DNA of 64,000 bases from assembly GCF_024346995.1 (NCBI RefSeq), contig NZ_AP024888.1:806001-870000 (forward strand), read 5' to 3'. A program made the translations under genes and the position numbers. Shown one piece after another: positions 46,314 through 54,512 of the stretch. Origin of the DNA: Vibrio palustris (GTDB lineage Bacteria > Pseudomonadota > Gammaproteobacteria > Enterobacterales > Vibrionaceae). How positions within the stretch are numbered: position 1 is the stretch's first letter; every line of letters starts with the position of its first letter. Under the pieces are notes generated by a model. It was given only the letters and a program-made list of their open reading frames with translations. It did no database searches and was not told the DNA's origin.

Positions 46314-47797
46314 TATTTTTTCCTTTCATCACGAATACTGAGTAGGGTATGGCGCTGCTCATGCGCCCATTGAGCAAATTCACCGCGCAGCGGTTTACCA
46401 TTATCCGTCCAGAGACGATGCTCTTTTGGATACACGGCACGACATAAGCAGAGTTTGAGCTGAGCGTAATCAGGTAAGTGTTGATTGAGTGCATAAAGAT
46501 CATCGAGGACAGCCGCAGGCGAACAGTGAACGACAACGGCAGTCAGTCGGGTGTCACCATCACCCACCACAATTAAGTGACGCAACGAGGGATAAGCCTG
46601 TGCCTCAGACTCGACCCACTCTGGAGAAATGTTGCGTCCATACGCGGTGACCAGCTGATTGTTACTCCGTCCAGTGATGGTTAAATATCCAGCATCATCA
46701 AACTCAGCGAGATCGCCGGTAGCCAACCACTTATCAGTAAAAGGCGCGCCAATATACCCCAAAGCTATATTGCCTGAGACCCAAAGCTGGCCTTGCCTAT
46801 CTACTTTGACGTGTTGATGATTAAGCACTTGACCTGCCGAACTTAACTTAAAATGACTAGGGGTATTAACGCTCACCACCGAGGCGCATTCTGATAAGCC
46901 ATAACCTTGGAACGCCGGTAAACCCAGTTGATGTGCCTTATTCATTAACGCTGAGGAAACACGTGCGCCACCCACAGCAATAAATTGAAAAGAACGACCG
47001 AGCTCAGGCGTTTGCTCGACTAAAACCACTAAGACTTCCAGTAAAGCGGGGGTTAACACCACACTACTCGGTGAATGGGCAGTGAGTGCATTCGCAAAGG
47101 CAGTAGGATTAAATTGACTCGAACCGCTCAGTCCAACCCATTCTTGTGGTAACAGCACACAAGTCTCACCGAGCAGTAACGGCACATAAATCGATGTGAT
47201 ATTTTCTAATAATGTCGCAAGAGGTAGCACGGCTAAATGTGTCCCCTCTTTGATACTAGGACCAACGGTGTCCGCTAATGCCTGACTCACGCGGTATACA
47301 TTATCTGCACTCAAGCACACGCCTTTAGGGTGACCGGTCGAACCGGACGTAAACGTGATTTTGCAAGTCTCTGGCAAAATAGCGCCACGTTGATTATCGA
47401 TACGCTGCACCGCTAAACCGTAAATGTCATTTAAAGGAGTGCTCGCATACTCCAATTCAATCCCGTGCTGCCAATCACCAATGACACAATCTGCGCCGCT
47501 TTGTGCCAATAAATGGGAAACCTGTGAATCAGAGAAAAAATGCGGGACAGGAACCAGTACCACTTGTGCCAATTGCGCAGCAATGTCCATGACTGCCCAT
47601 GCAATGCCATTATGTTCACGCAGAGCAATGCAGCGACAAGATAGTGCGCTCAATTGCTGTGCGGTATCGTGGGCATGCTGCCAAAACTCTTGATAAGTGA
47701 GCGAGATGTATTCATTGTTCATTATGCTGGTAAACGCCACGTTATCTGGCGACGCTTTGACCCTTTTATCCATCGCTTTTAATAAGCTATTCATCAC
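46313..47797 (-). CDS. AMP-binding acyl/aryl-activating enzyme
   Basis: 494 residues, ANL superfamily (acyl-CoA synthetase type). A3 loop ITFTSGSTGHPKGV (about 147-160), A5 YGLSECASVVSVNTP, A7 LATGDLAEFDDAGYLTITGR, and a C-terminal lysine region, DNGKPLRGEF. It should activate a carboxylic acid as adenylate and pass it to CoA or another acceptor. No carrier protein is encoded nearby. It overlaps both neighbours (four bases and one base). Confidence 0.92.
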   Translation of the reverse strand: MMNSLLKAMDKRVKASPDNVAFTSIMNNEYISLTYQEFWQHAHDTAQQLSALSCRCIALREHNGIAWAVMDIAAQLAQVVLVPVPHFFSDSQVSHLLAQSGADCVIGDWQHGIELEYASTPLNDIYGLAVQRIDNQRGAILPETCKITFTSGSTGHPKGVCLSADNVYRVSQALADTVGPSIKEGTHLAVLPLATLLENITSIYVPLLLGETCVLLPQEWVGLSGSSQFNPTAFANALTAHSPSSVVLTPALLEVLVVLVEQTPELGRSFQFIAVGGARVSSALMNKAHQLGLPAFQGYGLSECASVVSVNTPSHFKLSSAGQVLNHQHVKVDRQGQLWVSGNIALGYIGAPFTDKWLATGDLAEFDDAGYLTITGRSNNQLVTAYGRNISPEWVESEAQAYPSLRHLIVVGDGDTRLTAVVVHCSPAAVLDDLYALNQHLPDYAQLKLCLCRAVYPKEHRLWTDNGKPLRGEFAQWAHEQRHTLLSIRDERKK

Positions 47798-48399
47798 AAC
47801 AGCCCTCTTCTCGCCATGGCTTGTTGCAGTTGCGCCATACCTAAAGATAAATCCCCGGCCATGATGCGCGGAGCATGGTCATAATAGCTTCCCCACACCG
47901 CATTCGCATTGGCAATACACGTGGCCTGAGCTTGAGCGAGCACGGTCGGCTTTAAACCAAAACGGCGCATCATTGCAAACAGCGGATCCGTCGCCGTAAA
48001 GATGCACCACTGAAATCCCTGTGCCAACAAGGCCTGTATCAATGCATAAAAATGCAGCATAGAAAAACCATAGGAAAATGATGCGAGCTGACCAAACTCG
48101 ACCAACTGGCTGCGCTCAATGTTGGTATCTAACGCGGCGGCTAACACTTCATCCGCTGGTTGTGGCAAATAGTGTTCTAGAAATAATGATTCATGATGCG
48201 CACTGCGATAACCACACACGGATTGAATCGCATTGTTGGTATTCATCATGACTAGAAACTCAGGCATAAACTGCTGTAACTGAGCGTTAAACGCCGCTGC
48301 GTAACGTTCCGCGACATACCGCTCGACGTCTTGACGCCGGGTATGGCTAGCATGAATACGAAGTACCTTGAACTGTTCTTTTACCTTCAATCGCTGCAT
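47794..48399 (-). CDS. Thermostable haemolysin family protein (T_hemolysin, acyltransferase-like fold)
   Basis: 201 residues. Homologous to the delta-VPH thermostable haemolysin of Vibrio. The family pattern is clear: RYVAERYAAAFNAQLQQFMP, CGYRSAHHESLFLEHYLPQP, NIERSQLVEFGQLASFSYG, FTATDPLFAMMRRFGLKPTV. The arrangement resembles GNAT/autoinducer-synthase folds, so an acyl-transfer role fits better than a toxin. That is inference. First gene of a seven-gene operon ending in a two-component system. Confidence 0.9.
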   Translation of the reverse strand: MQRLKVKEQFKVLRIHASHTRRQDVERYVAERYAAAFNAQLQQFMPEFLVMMNTNNAIQSVCGYRSAHHESLFLEHYLPQPADEVLAAALDTNIERSQLVEFGQLASFSYGFSMLHFYALIQALLAQGFQWCIFTATDPLFAMMRRFGLKPTVLAQAQATCIANANAVWGSYYDHAPRIMAGDLSLGMAQLQQAMARRGLL

Positions 48400-48511
48400 A
48401 GCACGCTCCTCACTCTTAGAATATTAAAGAGAGTAAAGGCATTAACTTAAGAGAAGCTTAAGAAAGCAAAATAAACAGGCGATGAGGAATATAAAGACAA
48501 GTCATAACAAA

Positions 48512-48536
48512 AAACGCAGCCTGAAAGGCTGCGTTT
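48512..48536 (-). terminator. Terminator after methyltransferase gene
   Basis: AAACGCAGCC / GGCTGCGTTT around TGAAA, with a T run on the minus strand, 37 bases past the methyltransferase stop. Confidence 0.88.
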
Positions 48537-48572
48537 GATAGTTAACGACGGGTAACATTGACCAGAGACAGT

Positions 48573-49154
48573 TTATTTGTAACCCACCCCAATAATAACG
48601 GGTCGTAATTCGCCATTATCTGGGATTGAAAAAGCGTGCTGCACTGTCACATCATGAAAACCCGCTTGCGTCATCATTTTGCGCGCTTGTGTTTCACTCA
48701 TCCCACCAGCAATGGTTTTATCACCGGCTAACCAGTCCCAATGAATGAACGCACAGCCTTCATTTAATAACGAATGGATGACGGTCATGGCTTCAGCTCG
48801 ATTCGGTAAATACGCGCAGACAGAAGAGGCAACAATTAGGTCAAACTGCTTACGAAAAGCCGGGTGTTGAGCCACCAAGCCCCGCGTCAACTCATCAACG
48901 ACAGGTTCAACGTTAATCAGTTCTTTTTTATCGAGTTCCTCAATCATGGATTCAGATCCATCTAATGCCACTACGTCTTTGGCGTCTGTCGCCATATACT
49001 GTGTCAATAAACCTGTACCACAACCAAAATCCAAAACATGCTTGCCAGGTAGATCAATCATTGCTTTTAATTGCTGAAACGCATTATGTGCAAAAGCAGT
49101 AATGGATGTTGCTTGTTCCCACTCTACTGCGTATTCATCCCAGTTATACGCCAT
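48573..49154 (-). CDS. Class I SAM-dependent methyltransferase
   Basis: 193 residues. Motif I is VLDFGCGTGLLTQYMA (about 40-55), followed by VVALDGSESMIEEL and FDLIVASSVCAYLPNRAEAM. The C-terminal half has WDWLAGDKTIAGGMSETQAR. The substrate is unknown. It is divergent from the LysR gene with 190 bases between, so the LysR protein may control it. Confidence 0.87.
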   Translation of the reverse strand: MAYNWDEYAVEWEQATSITAFAHNAFQQLKAMIDLPGKHVLDFGCGTGLLTQYMATDAKDVVALDGSESMIEELDKKELINVEPVVDELTRGLVAQHPAFRKQFDLIVASSVCAYLPNRAEAMTVIHSLLNEGCAFIHWDWLAGDKTIAGGMSETQARKMMTQAGFHDVTVQHAFSIPDNGELRPVIIGVGYK

Positions 49155-49344
49155 TGTGGCCTCCGTCTTACGTGTTGTATTCGGACAATAGTGCTAGAGT
49201 AAACCAAAATAAGAGAAACTTCACCGAGTTAGATCAGTTTCTTGAAGCTAATTACAAATCGTTCAAGACGGGTAAACCTACGCCCATAGTCAACACGGTC
49301 AAAAGTGTTTATTATTTGACAATTACTCACTCAGATTGAGCCAC

Positions 49345-50223
49345 ATGAATTTATCGCAGATTGAAGCATTTTGCACCATTGCTGATACCGGATCCATTTC
49401 GGAAGCCGCGCGCCAGCTTGATTGCAATCGCACTAAACTGAGCATGTCGCTCAAATCGTTAGAAAAAGAGTTAAACACCGCACTGTTTACACGCACAGGT
49501 AATCATTTGTCTTTATCGGAAGCGGGCAAAGCCATCTACAAAGATTGTGAGCATATTTTATACACCGCCAACCGCATAAAGCTGACCTGCTCACAAGCCA
49601 CGGAGGAGTTTGCGGCTGAAATGTGGATTGCCCGTGACGATTCGCTACCTGACACTCTGTGGCATGACATCGCGACCCAGCTCAATCATTTGTTTCCCAA
49701 TACCTCGTTTAACTTAGTGCTAGCCTCAAGCGGTGATTTAACTAACCTAGTCGCCACTGCTCAAGTTGATCTGGCGTTTGGCGTCGATTACGAACAATTA
49801 GATGAACCGCGTGTGGTGTATCAACCGCTTGGCAAAATTCGCATGATGTCAGTGTGTAAAAGCACGCATCCTTTAGCCACAGTCAAAAGAGTCTACGATG
49901 ATGAACTGCGTAAATCGATGCAAGCCGTCATGGTGTATTTAACCGAGAAAGATAATCCAAGCTTAGAGCCATTTAGCCGTCGCTATATTGGATTTTCAAG
50001 CTTTGAATATATCTTAAATACTATCTTAAGTGACAGTGCGTGGGGGGTGTTACCCGAGCCACTAATTCGTAGTCATTTACGTTCGCAAACTCTGACCGTC
50101 ATTAAACACACCTACGGATTAACCCAGGAAGACTTTTGTATGTTCTTACCTTCCGGGGTAAAAGAGTCCCCAGCTGTGACCTGGTTATCCGATAAATTAA
50201 GCGAATTCTTATTTGATTTTTGA
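49345..50223 (+). CDS. LysR-family transcriptional regulator
   Basis: 292 residues. N-terminal winged helix MNLSQIEAFCTIADTGSISE followed by AARQLDCNRTKLSMSLKSLE, then a two-lobed effector domain. The ATG at 49345 is the usual LysR start; the frame can be read from a TTG at 49336. It is divergent from the methyltransferase gene. The effector is unknown. Confidence 0.9.
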   Translation: MNLSQIEAFCTIADTGSISEAARQLDCNRTKLSMSLKSLEKELNTALFTRTGNHLSLSEAGKAIYKDCEHILYTANRIKLTCSQATEEFAAEMWIARDDSLPDTLWHDIATQLNHLFPNTSFNLVLASSGDLTNLVATAQVDLAFGVDYEQLDEPRVVYQPLGKIRMMSVCKSTHPLATVKRVYDDELRKSMQAVMVYLTEKDNPSLEPFSRRYIGFSSFEYILNTILSDSAWGVLPEPLIRSHLRSQTLTVIKHTYGLTQEDFCMFLPSGVKESPAVTWLSDKLSEFLFDF

Positions 50224-50396
50224 GTTTACCATCAGTGAGCGTCAAAATAATTGACGCCAATATTTTAAAGTAACATTATGAAAAATAAGAATAAGTAGAT
50301 AAACCTATCGGCCTTACCCGCGTGTGAACGAAAAGCTTTATTGCTTATGTGCAAAAAAGCACCAGAATGGACTCAATCGTTCAAGAGTAAAACCTC

Positions 50397-51293
50397 ATGT
50401 CTTCAACCACACAATCTAATGAAAAACGGGCGCTAATCTTTTCTGCCTTCATGGCTATGGCCTTTGCATGCAGCAGCCTTCTGATTGGTCTTATAGTCAA
50501 CTCGCTTGTCATTGCTTTTGACGGTCTGTATTCATCGATAAGCTTGCTACTGACACTTGTCTCGCTTGCGGTCAGTAAGCTCATTGAAAAACCCTCGGAT
50601 CAAACCTTCCAATTTGGCAGAGCAATGTTAGAGCCAATCAGTATTGCGCTTAAAGGTTTTTCTATTCTCGTACTGGTGATTTACTCCTTATATTCGTCAG
50701 TGGTGGATCTAGCGCAAGGCGGCCATGTGATGGACACCTCAATCGCAATGCTGTTTGGATTGTTTAGCGTCTTCGGTTGTAGCGTAACCTGGTGGAAGCT
50801 CGTTTGCATGAGTAAAACAGCCCCTTCCGCGCTTATTCAAGCCGAAATCCAACAATGGAAAATGGATACCTGGTTAAGTGTTATTGTCGCATTGGCTTTT
50901 ATTATGGCGTGGGGATTATCGATGACGCCTTTTGCCGCTGTGGCCGTTTATATGGATCCTATGATGATGCTCATCATGGGGGTATACTTTGTCAAAGTGC
51001 CGGTGACGATGATCAAAACCGCAATGCGCGAGATCCTAATGATGGCGCCCGATAAAGAAATTTGTTCGAGTGTGCAACATGGCATCACTGCAACCTACAA
51101 AGAAACCGGCCAAGCACTGTGCTTAGCAGGTGTCACGAAAGTCGGCCGAGAATTATGGGTCGACATCAATATCGTCGCTCAGAAAAACGACCATATCGCG
51201 ATGCAAGAAATTGAAATGACGCGCCATGCTCTGCAGCATCGGCTGAGTCAACTGCCATTAAAATTACAGTTGACCTTAAACGTGGCGTGTTAA
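50397..51293 (+). CDS. Cation diffusion facilitator-like transporter with atypical metal sites
   Basis: 298 residues, six membrane helices. CDF family topology with a C-terminal cytosolic domain (residues about 210-298; AGVTKVGRELWVDINIVAQK). In typical members helices 2 and 5 carry D-xxx-D and H/D-xxx-D. Here helix 2 has FDGLYS and helix 5 KMDTWLS, so both read D-xxx-S. The metal specificity may therefore differ from zinc, or coordination is weaker. No ribosome site stands out. It stands alone. Confidence 0.82.
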   Translation: MSSTTQSNEKRALIFSAFMAMAFACSSLLIGLIVNSLVIAFDGLYSSISLLLTLVSLAVSKLIEKPSDQTFQFGRAMLEPISIALKGFSILVLVIYSLYSSVVDLAQGGHVMDTSIAMLFGLFSVFGCSVTWWKLVCMSKTAPSALIQAEIQQWKMDTWLSVIVALAFIMAWGLSMTPFAAVAVYMDPMMMLIMGVYFVKVPVTMIKTAMREILMMAPDKEICSSVQHGITATYKETGQALCLAGVTKVGRELWVDINIVAQKNDHIAMQEIEMTRHALQHRLSQLPLKLQLTLNVAC

Positions 51294-51318
51294 CCATCAT
51301 ACAAACGCTTTGTTTTGA

Positions 51319-51885
51319 TTAGGAGTCGTCGCAATCATTGGCTAAATGACGAATGCAACGTGCTGGCGTACCGCCATACAACGTATCGCACGGAACATTA
51401 CTCGTGACGACCGAGTTAGCTGCAATCACGGCGCGCGCCCCGATAGTCACTCCCTGAGTGATCACAACATTCCCGCCTATCCATACGTCATCTTCAATCG
51501 TAATCGGTAAGCATGTCGCCTCCCAATTGCGCCTTGCGCGATGATCAAATGAATGTGTTGGCGTATAAAATTGCGTATTCGGCCCCACCAATACATGATC
51601 ACCGAGAGTGATTTTAGCGCCATCGAGCATAGTCACATTCATATTTAAAAAGCTGTTACGCCCAATATGTATCGTTTGTCCAAATTCACAATGAAATGGC
51701 ACTTGCACTATGCTCCCATCGCCAAATTCACCAAATAATTGCTGTTGCCATACACGGCGCTGCTCATCATCCAAACATTGGTTAATGGCTAACTTTAAAG
51801 CCAGCACAGAGCGCCGCAAATCGATTAATTCCTGCGAGTTACCATCAAACTCTTGCCCCTGAAGCATTTTGTCTAACTCGCTCAT
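51319..51885 (-). CDS. Sugar O-acetyltransferase (Maa/LacA-like)
   Basis: 188 residues. Left-handed beta-helix hexapeptide repeats: GSIVQVPFHCEFGQTIHIGR, NSFLNMNVTMLDGAKITLGD, HVLVGPNTQFYTPTHSFDHR, ITIEDDVWIGGNVVITQGVT. The catalytic His is in THSFDHRAR. It resembles maltose and galactoside acetyltransferases that acetylate sugars with acetyl-CoA. Monocistronic. Confidence 0.9.
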   Translation of the reverse strand: MSELDKMLQGQEFDGNSQELIDLRRSVLALKLAINQCLDDEQRRVWQQQLFGEFGDGSIVQVPFHCEFGQTIHIGRNSFLNMNVTMLDGAKITLGDHVLVGPNTQFYTPTHSFDHRARRNWEATCLPITIEDDVWIGGNVVITQGVTIGARAVIAANSVVTSNVPCDTLYGGTPARCIRHLANDCDDS

Positions 51886-51973
51886 ATTTTTGATACCTAA
51901 TCTGTTGAATGTACGCCATTAATCTACGATGTTTTTCCCACGAATGCCACGCAGAGCATCACTCTTTGACACA

Positions 51974-52008
51974 ACAAAAAAACCGAATACGCGACGCATT
52001 CGGTTTTC
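51974..52008 (-). terminator. Terminator of the OsmC-like gene
   Basis: AACCGAAT / ATTCGGTT with an inner GCG-CGC pair, and a T run on the minus strand, about 30 bases past the stop. Confidence 0.85.
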
Positions 52009-52034
52009 ATTCTTTTTCTATCATCATCGTCCAA

Positions 52035-52439
52035 TTAAGCTTGAACAATACTCCAGCTATGAGTCATGGTGACACCTTCTCCAAGCATCAAACACACTGA
52101 GCAGTACTTTTGCAATGAAGCTGCGGTCACCTGTTCGATAATCGCCTCGTCTAAATTGTCACCAGCAATATCAAAATGGATATTCATCGTCGTAAATAAA
52201 CGTGGCGCAGTCTCACGACGCTCACTCGTCACTTTAGCATTACATGAATACACCGTTTGCTCAGCGTCCTTTAATCCGGCGACAACATCAACAGAGCTAC
52301 AGCCCCCAGCGGCCATCATCACCATTTCCATTGGGCTTGGTGCGGTTGCTCCACCATTACCATCCATAACGACAGAATGACCAGAGTTGGATTGGCCCAG
52401 AAATTTAAACTCTTCTACCCACTTTACTTGTGCTTCCAT
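52035..52439 (-). CDS. OsmC-family peroxidase-like protein
   Basis: 134 residues, short YhfA-type member of the OsmC family. The two redox cysteines are Cys47 (GGCSSVDVV) and Cys113 (KYCSVC, with an extra Cys116). Family knowledge: OsmC proteins reduce organic hydroperoxides. This short group is less studied. Monocistronic. Confidence 0.9.
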   Translation of the reverse strand: MEAQVKWVEEFKFLGQSNSGHSVVMDGNGGATAPSPMEMVMMAAGGCSSVDVVAGLKDAEQTVYSCNAKVTSERRETAPRLFTTMNIHFDIAGDNLDEAIIEQVTAASLQKYCSVCLMLGEGVTMTHSWSIVQA

Positions 52440-52483
52440 TTTGTCACTCTCTATTTCACTAATAAGGTTAGATTATGTGGACG

Positions 52484-53062
52484 TTATAATACCAACATTA
52501 AGGATTCAAACGCTACACGCACCAGAATATAACCAATCCATAACGCACCGACACTTAAGACCGAACCGACAACAATGCACATACCGTCTTTTTCAATGAT
52601 CCCAAGCGCTAAACAAATCACAGCAAAGTTGGGCGCAAAATTAATAAACGGCAACGGGAGAACGGAAACCAACGCGAGTGCACAAATAATCACCCCCAAC
52701 AAGCGACGCACTGGCTCCGAAGACAGCAAATCCCAGCGAGGTTTTACAAAGCGCTCAAGCTTTTGTAGCCAAGGTTGTAGCTCTTGGATAAAGTGCAGCG
52801 TTTTTTGCTGATTCAATTGTCGCTTATTAGCAAAAGTGGGCAGACGAGGCGCATGCAAGCCTAAAGCAAGCTGCAGCCCTAAGAGGAAAATAGCGAAACC
52901 GGCAAAAAAAGAAATGCCCGGAATGAAACCAATCAGGCTAAGCATAATAAGTAGCGCACCATAGGAGCGGCGCTTTAACAGCTCGAGTAAGTCACCAATT
53001 GAAATTTCTGCTTTGGGATGCTCTCTGATAAGACGTAACAAAAAAACGGATGTTTTTTCCAC
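52484..53062 (-). CDS. ExoD-family membrane protein
   Basis: 192 residues with four hydrophobic segments (ALLIMLSLIGFIPGISFFAG, FAIFLLGLQLALGLHA, LLGVIICALALVSVLPLPFI, FAPNFAVICLALGIIEKDGM). Matches the exopolysaccharide synthesis ExoD family (N-terminal ISIGDLLELLKRRSYGALLI). The start is a GTG at 53062. Function in the family is poorly defined. It is adjacent to, and on the same strand as, the CsrB-type RNA upstream. Confidence 0.87.
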   Translation of the reverse strand: MEKTSVFLLRLIREHPKAEISIGDLLELLKRRSYGALLIMLSLIGFIPGISFFAGFAIFLLGLQLALGLHAPRLPTFANKRQLNQQKTLHFIQELQPWLQKLERFVKPRWDLLSSEPVRRLLGVIICALALVSVLPLPFINFAPNFAVICLALGIIEKDGMCIVVGSVLSVGALWIGYILVRVAFESLMLVL

Positions 53063-53194
53063 ATGACCACCGTATAAAAATTCACAATACTTCGGCCTAT
53101 AATGACAGAAGAGGCTGGCACATTAGCAAGAGACCTTACCCTTTGGCAACCATGCTTAACATAAAGTCACAATTTGCGGCTCTCCATAAACAAG

Positions 53195-53528
53195 AAAAAC
53201 CCCGCCGGGCCTAAGCTCGACGGGGTCTAACCGTATTTGCAGCAATCCAGCTACGAATGTGCTCCCTGCATCTAATCCCTGATAGTTGCTGAGTCCTTCA
53301 GCGCAATCCATTTCATCGCCATCCTAGCGGTGTCCATGTTTCTGCCATCCTAGCAGACGCGCTTTTCTTCCTTAAGCGATTACCTTCATCTATTACCACC
53401 GTCCTAGTGGTCTAGTATCCAGCAAACCGATGCTTCCTGCTAACATCTCATCCTGACATGTTAAATCTTCTTCCTGAAGATGACCAATCCTTGGAACTTT
53501 TCTCTTTCGTATCAGCATCCTGCCGATG
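53195..53528 (-). ncRNA. csrB: CsrB-family regulatory RNA
   Basis: Minus-strand RNA of about 330 nt with at least ten AGGA motifs, many in small hairpin loops such as GCTAGGATGGC (near 53320 and 53345). These titrate the translational regulator CsrA. It ends in the terminator CCCCGTCGAG...GGCGGGG followed by T5 (53195-53225). A promoter (TTGTCT at 53561-53556, TAATCT at 53539-53534) and a VarA box lie upstream. Vibrio have three such RNAs (CsrB, C, D); which one this is cannot be said. Confidence 0.9.
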
Positions 53529-53533
53529 TATGT

Positions 53534-53561
53534 AGATTACGCTTTTCCACTTTTCAGACAA
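53534..53561 (-). promoter_or_regulatory. Promoter of CsrB-type RNA
   Basis: -35 TTGTCT and -10 TAATCT with a 16-base spacer on the minus strand, 6-8 bases before the predicted RNA start. Confidence 0.6.
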
Positions 53562-53684
53562 GAATAATTTCAAAAAAACTCATTGCACCACAAACGCACA
53601 TACAATTTTTGTTTTTAAAAACATAATGTTAAAAAATACATATAAAAAAGAGGTAGTATCATAATGATTAAATCTCACAACTCT

Positions 53685-53702
53685 TGTGAGATATCTCTTA
53701 CA
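53685..53702. promoter_or_regulatory. VarA/GacA/UvrY binding box
   Basis: The minus strand reads TGTAAGAGATATCTCACA, against the GacA-type consensus TGTAAG-N6-CTTACA (one mismatch). It lies about 160 bases upstream of the CsrB-type RNA start, the usual distance for activation by the phosphorylated regulator. Confidence 0.85.
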
Positions 53703-53928
53703 AAAACAATGGCCAATCCGCCATTATTCACTTGAAGTGTGCACCTGTGGCTCGTTATGGTGCATAATAATCCATCTGCAGCGGGGATTTTTGTGAGTTT
53801 TAGTCGCATTTCAGGGCGTTTAAAAATACAATAGAGCGGGTTATCGACGCATTGAATACAAGTCGATGTGTCAACAAATATAATGCAATACATCAATGAC
53901 TTTTATGTCCGATAAAAGTGAGGAATCT

Positions 53929-54399
53929 ATGATGGTATCTAAATGGGCACAGCGTTTTTACCAAATGGCAGAATTAGTTGGCTCTTGGAGTAAAGACCCT
54001 TCAACACAAGTTGGAGCGGTGATTACCAAACAAAATCGCATCGTATCGGTCGGGTTTAATGGTTATCCGCATGGTATTTCCGACAGTGCAAATACCGATG
54101 ATCGCGATATGAAATACCTCAAAACATTGCATGCTGAAGAAAATGCAATTTTATTCGCCAAACGTGACTTAGACGGATGTGAAATTTTCGTCACACATTT
54201 TCCTTGCCCAAACTGTGCCGCAAAAATCATTCAAACAGGGATTGCTGCTGTGCATTGCCCTGAGCAAGGGGAAGAGTTTCTTTCTCGTTGGGGAGAGAAA
54301 ATTAAAGTCAGCCAAGATATGTTTTTACAGGCAGGTGTCAAAGTCCATTGGTTACCTCGCAGTGAATTACAATCGGTAATCACCATCGATCAAGAGTAA
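53929..54399 (+). CDS. Deoxycytidylate (dCMP) deaminase
   Basis: 156 residues from the ATG at 53929 (GAGG just before; a second ATG at 53932 has better spacing). Zinc deaminase motifs: HAEENAILFA (His and catalytic Glu) and FPCPNCAAKI (two cysteines). QVGAVITKQNRIVSVGFNGY and the RDMKYLKTLHAEE region fit dCMP deaminases of the phage/Vibrio type rather than cytidine deaminases. It supplies dUMP for thymidylate. Confidence 0.88.
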   Translation: MMVSKWAQRFYQMAELVGSWSKDPSTQVGAVITKQNRIVSVGFNGYPHGISDSANTDDRDMKYLKTLHAEENAILFAKRDLDGCEIFVTHFPCPNCAAKIIQTGIAAVHCPEQGEEFLSRWGEKIKVSQDMFLQAGVKVHWLPRSELQSVITIDQE

Positions 54400-54468
54400 A
54401 CACAGCGTATTCGGCGACCATCATTAGTGCAGTAATGATGTGAGTATGGATAGCGTTAGGATTTTCAA

Positions 54469-54496
54469 GGCGAAGTGGGGATTTCGCCTTTTTACA
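54469..54496 (+). terminator. Terminator after dCMP deaminase gene
   Basis: AAGGCGAA / TTCGCCTT with a T run, about 70 bases past the stop. A second hairpin without a T run (CATCATTA / TAATGATG, 54419-54440) lies between. Confidence 0.8.
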
Positions 54497-54512
54497 ATGC
54501 ATAGGATATTGC

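Noticed and set aside
53675..53896. 73-residue minus-strand frame upstream of the CsrB-type RNA
   Set aside because: It overlaps the VarA box and lacks a ribosome site; no family pattern.
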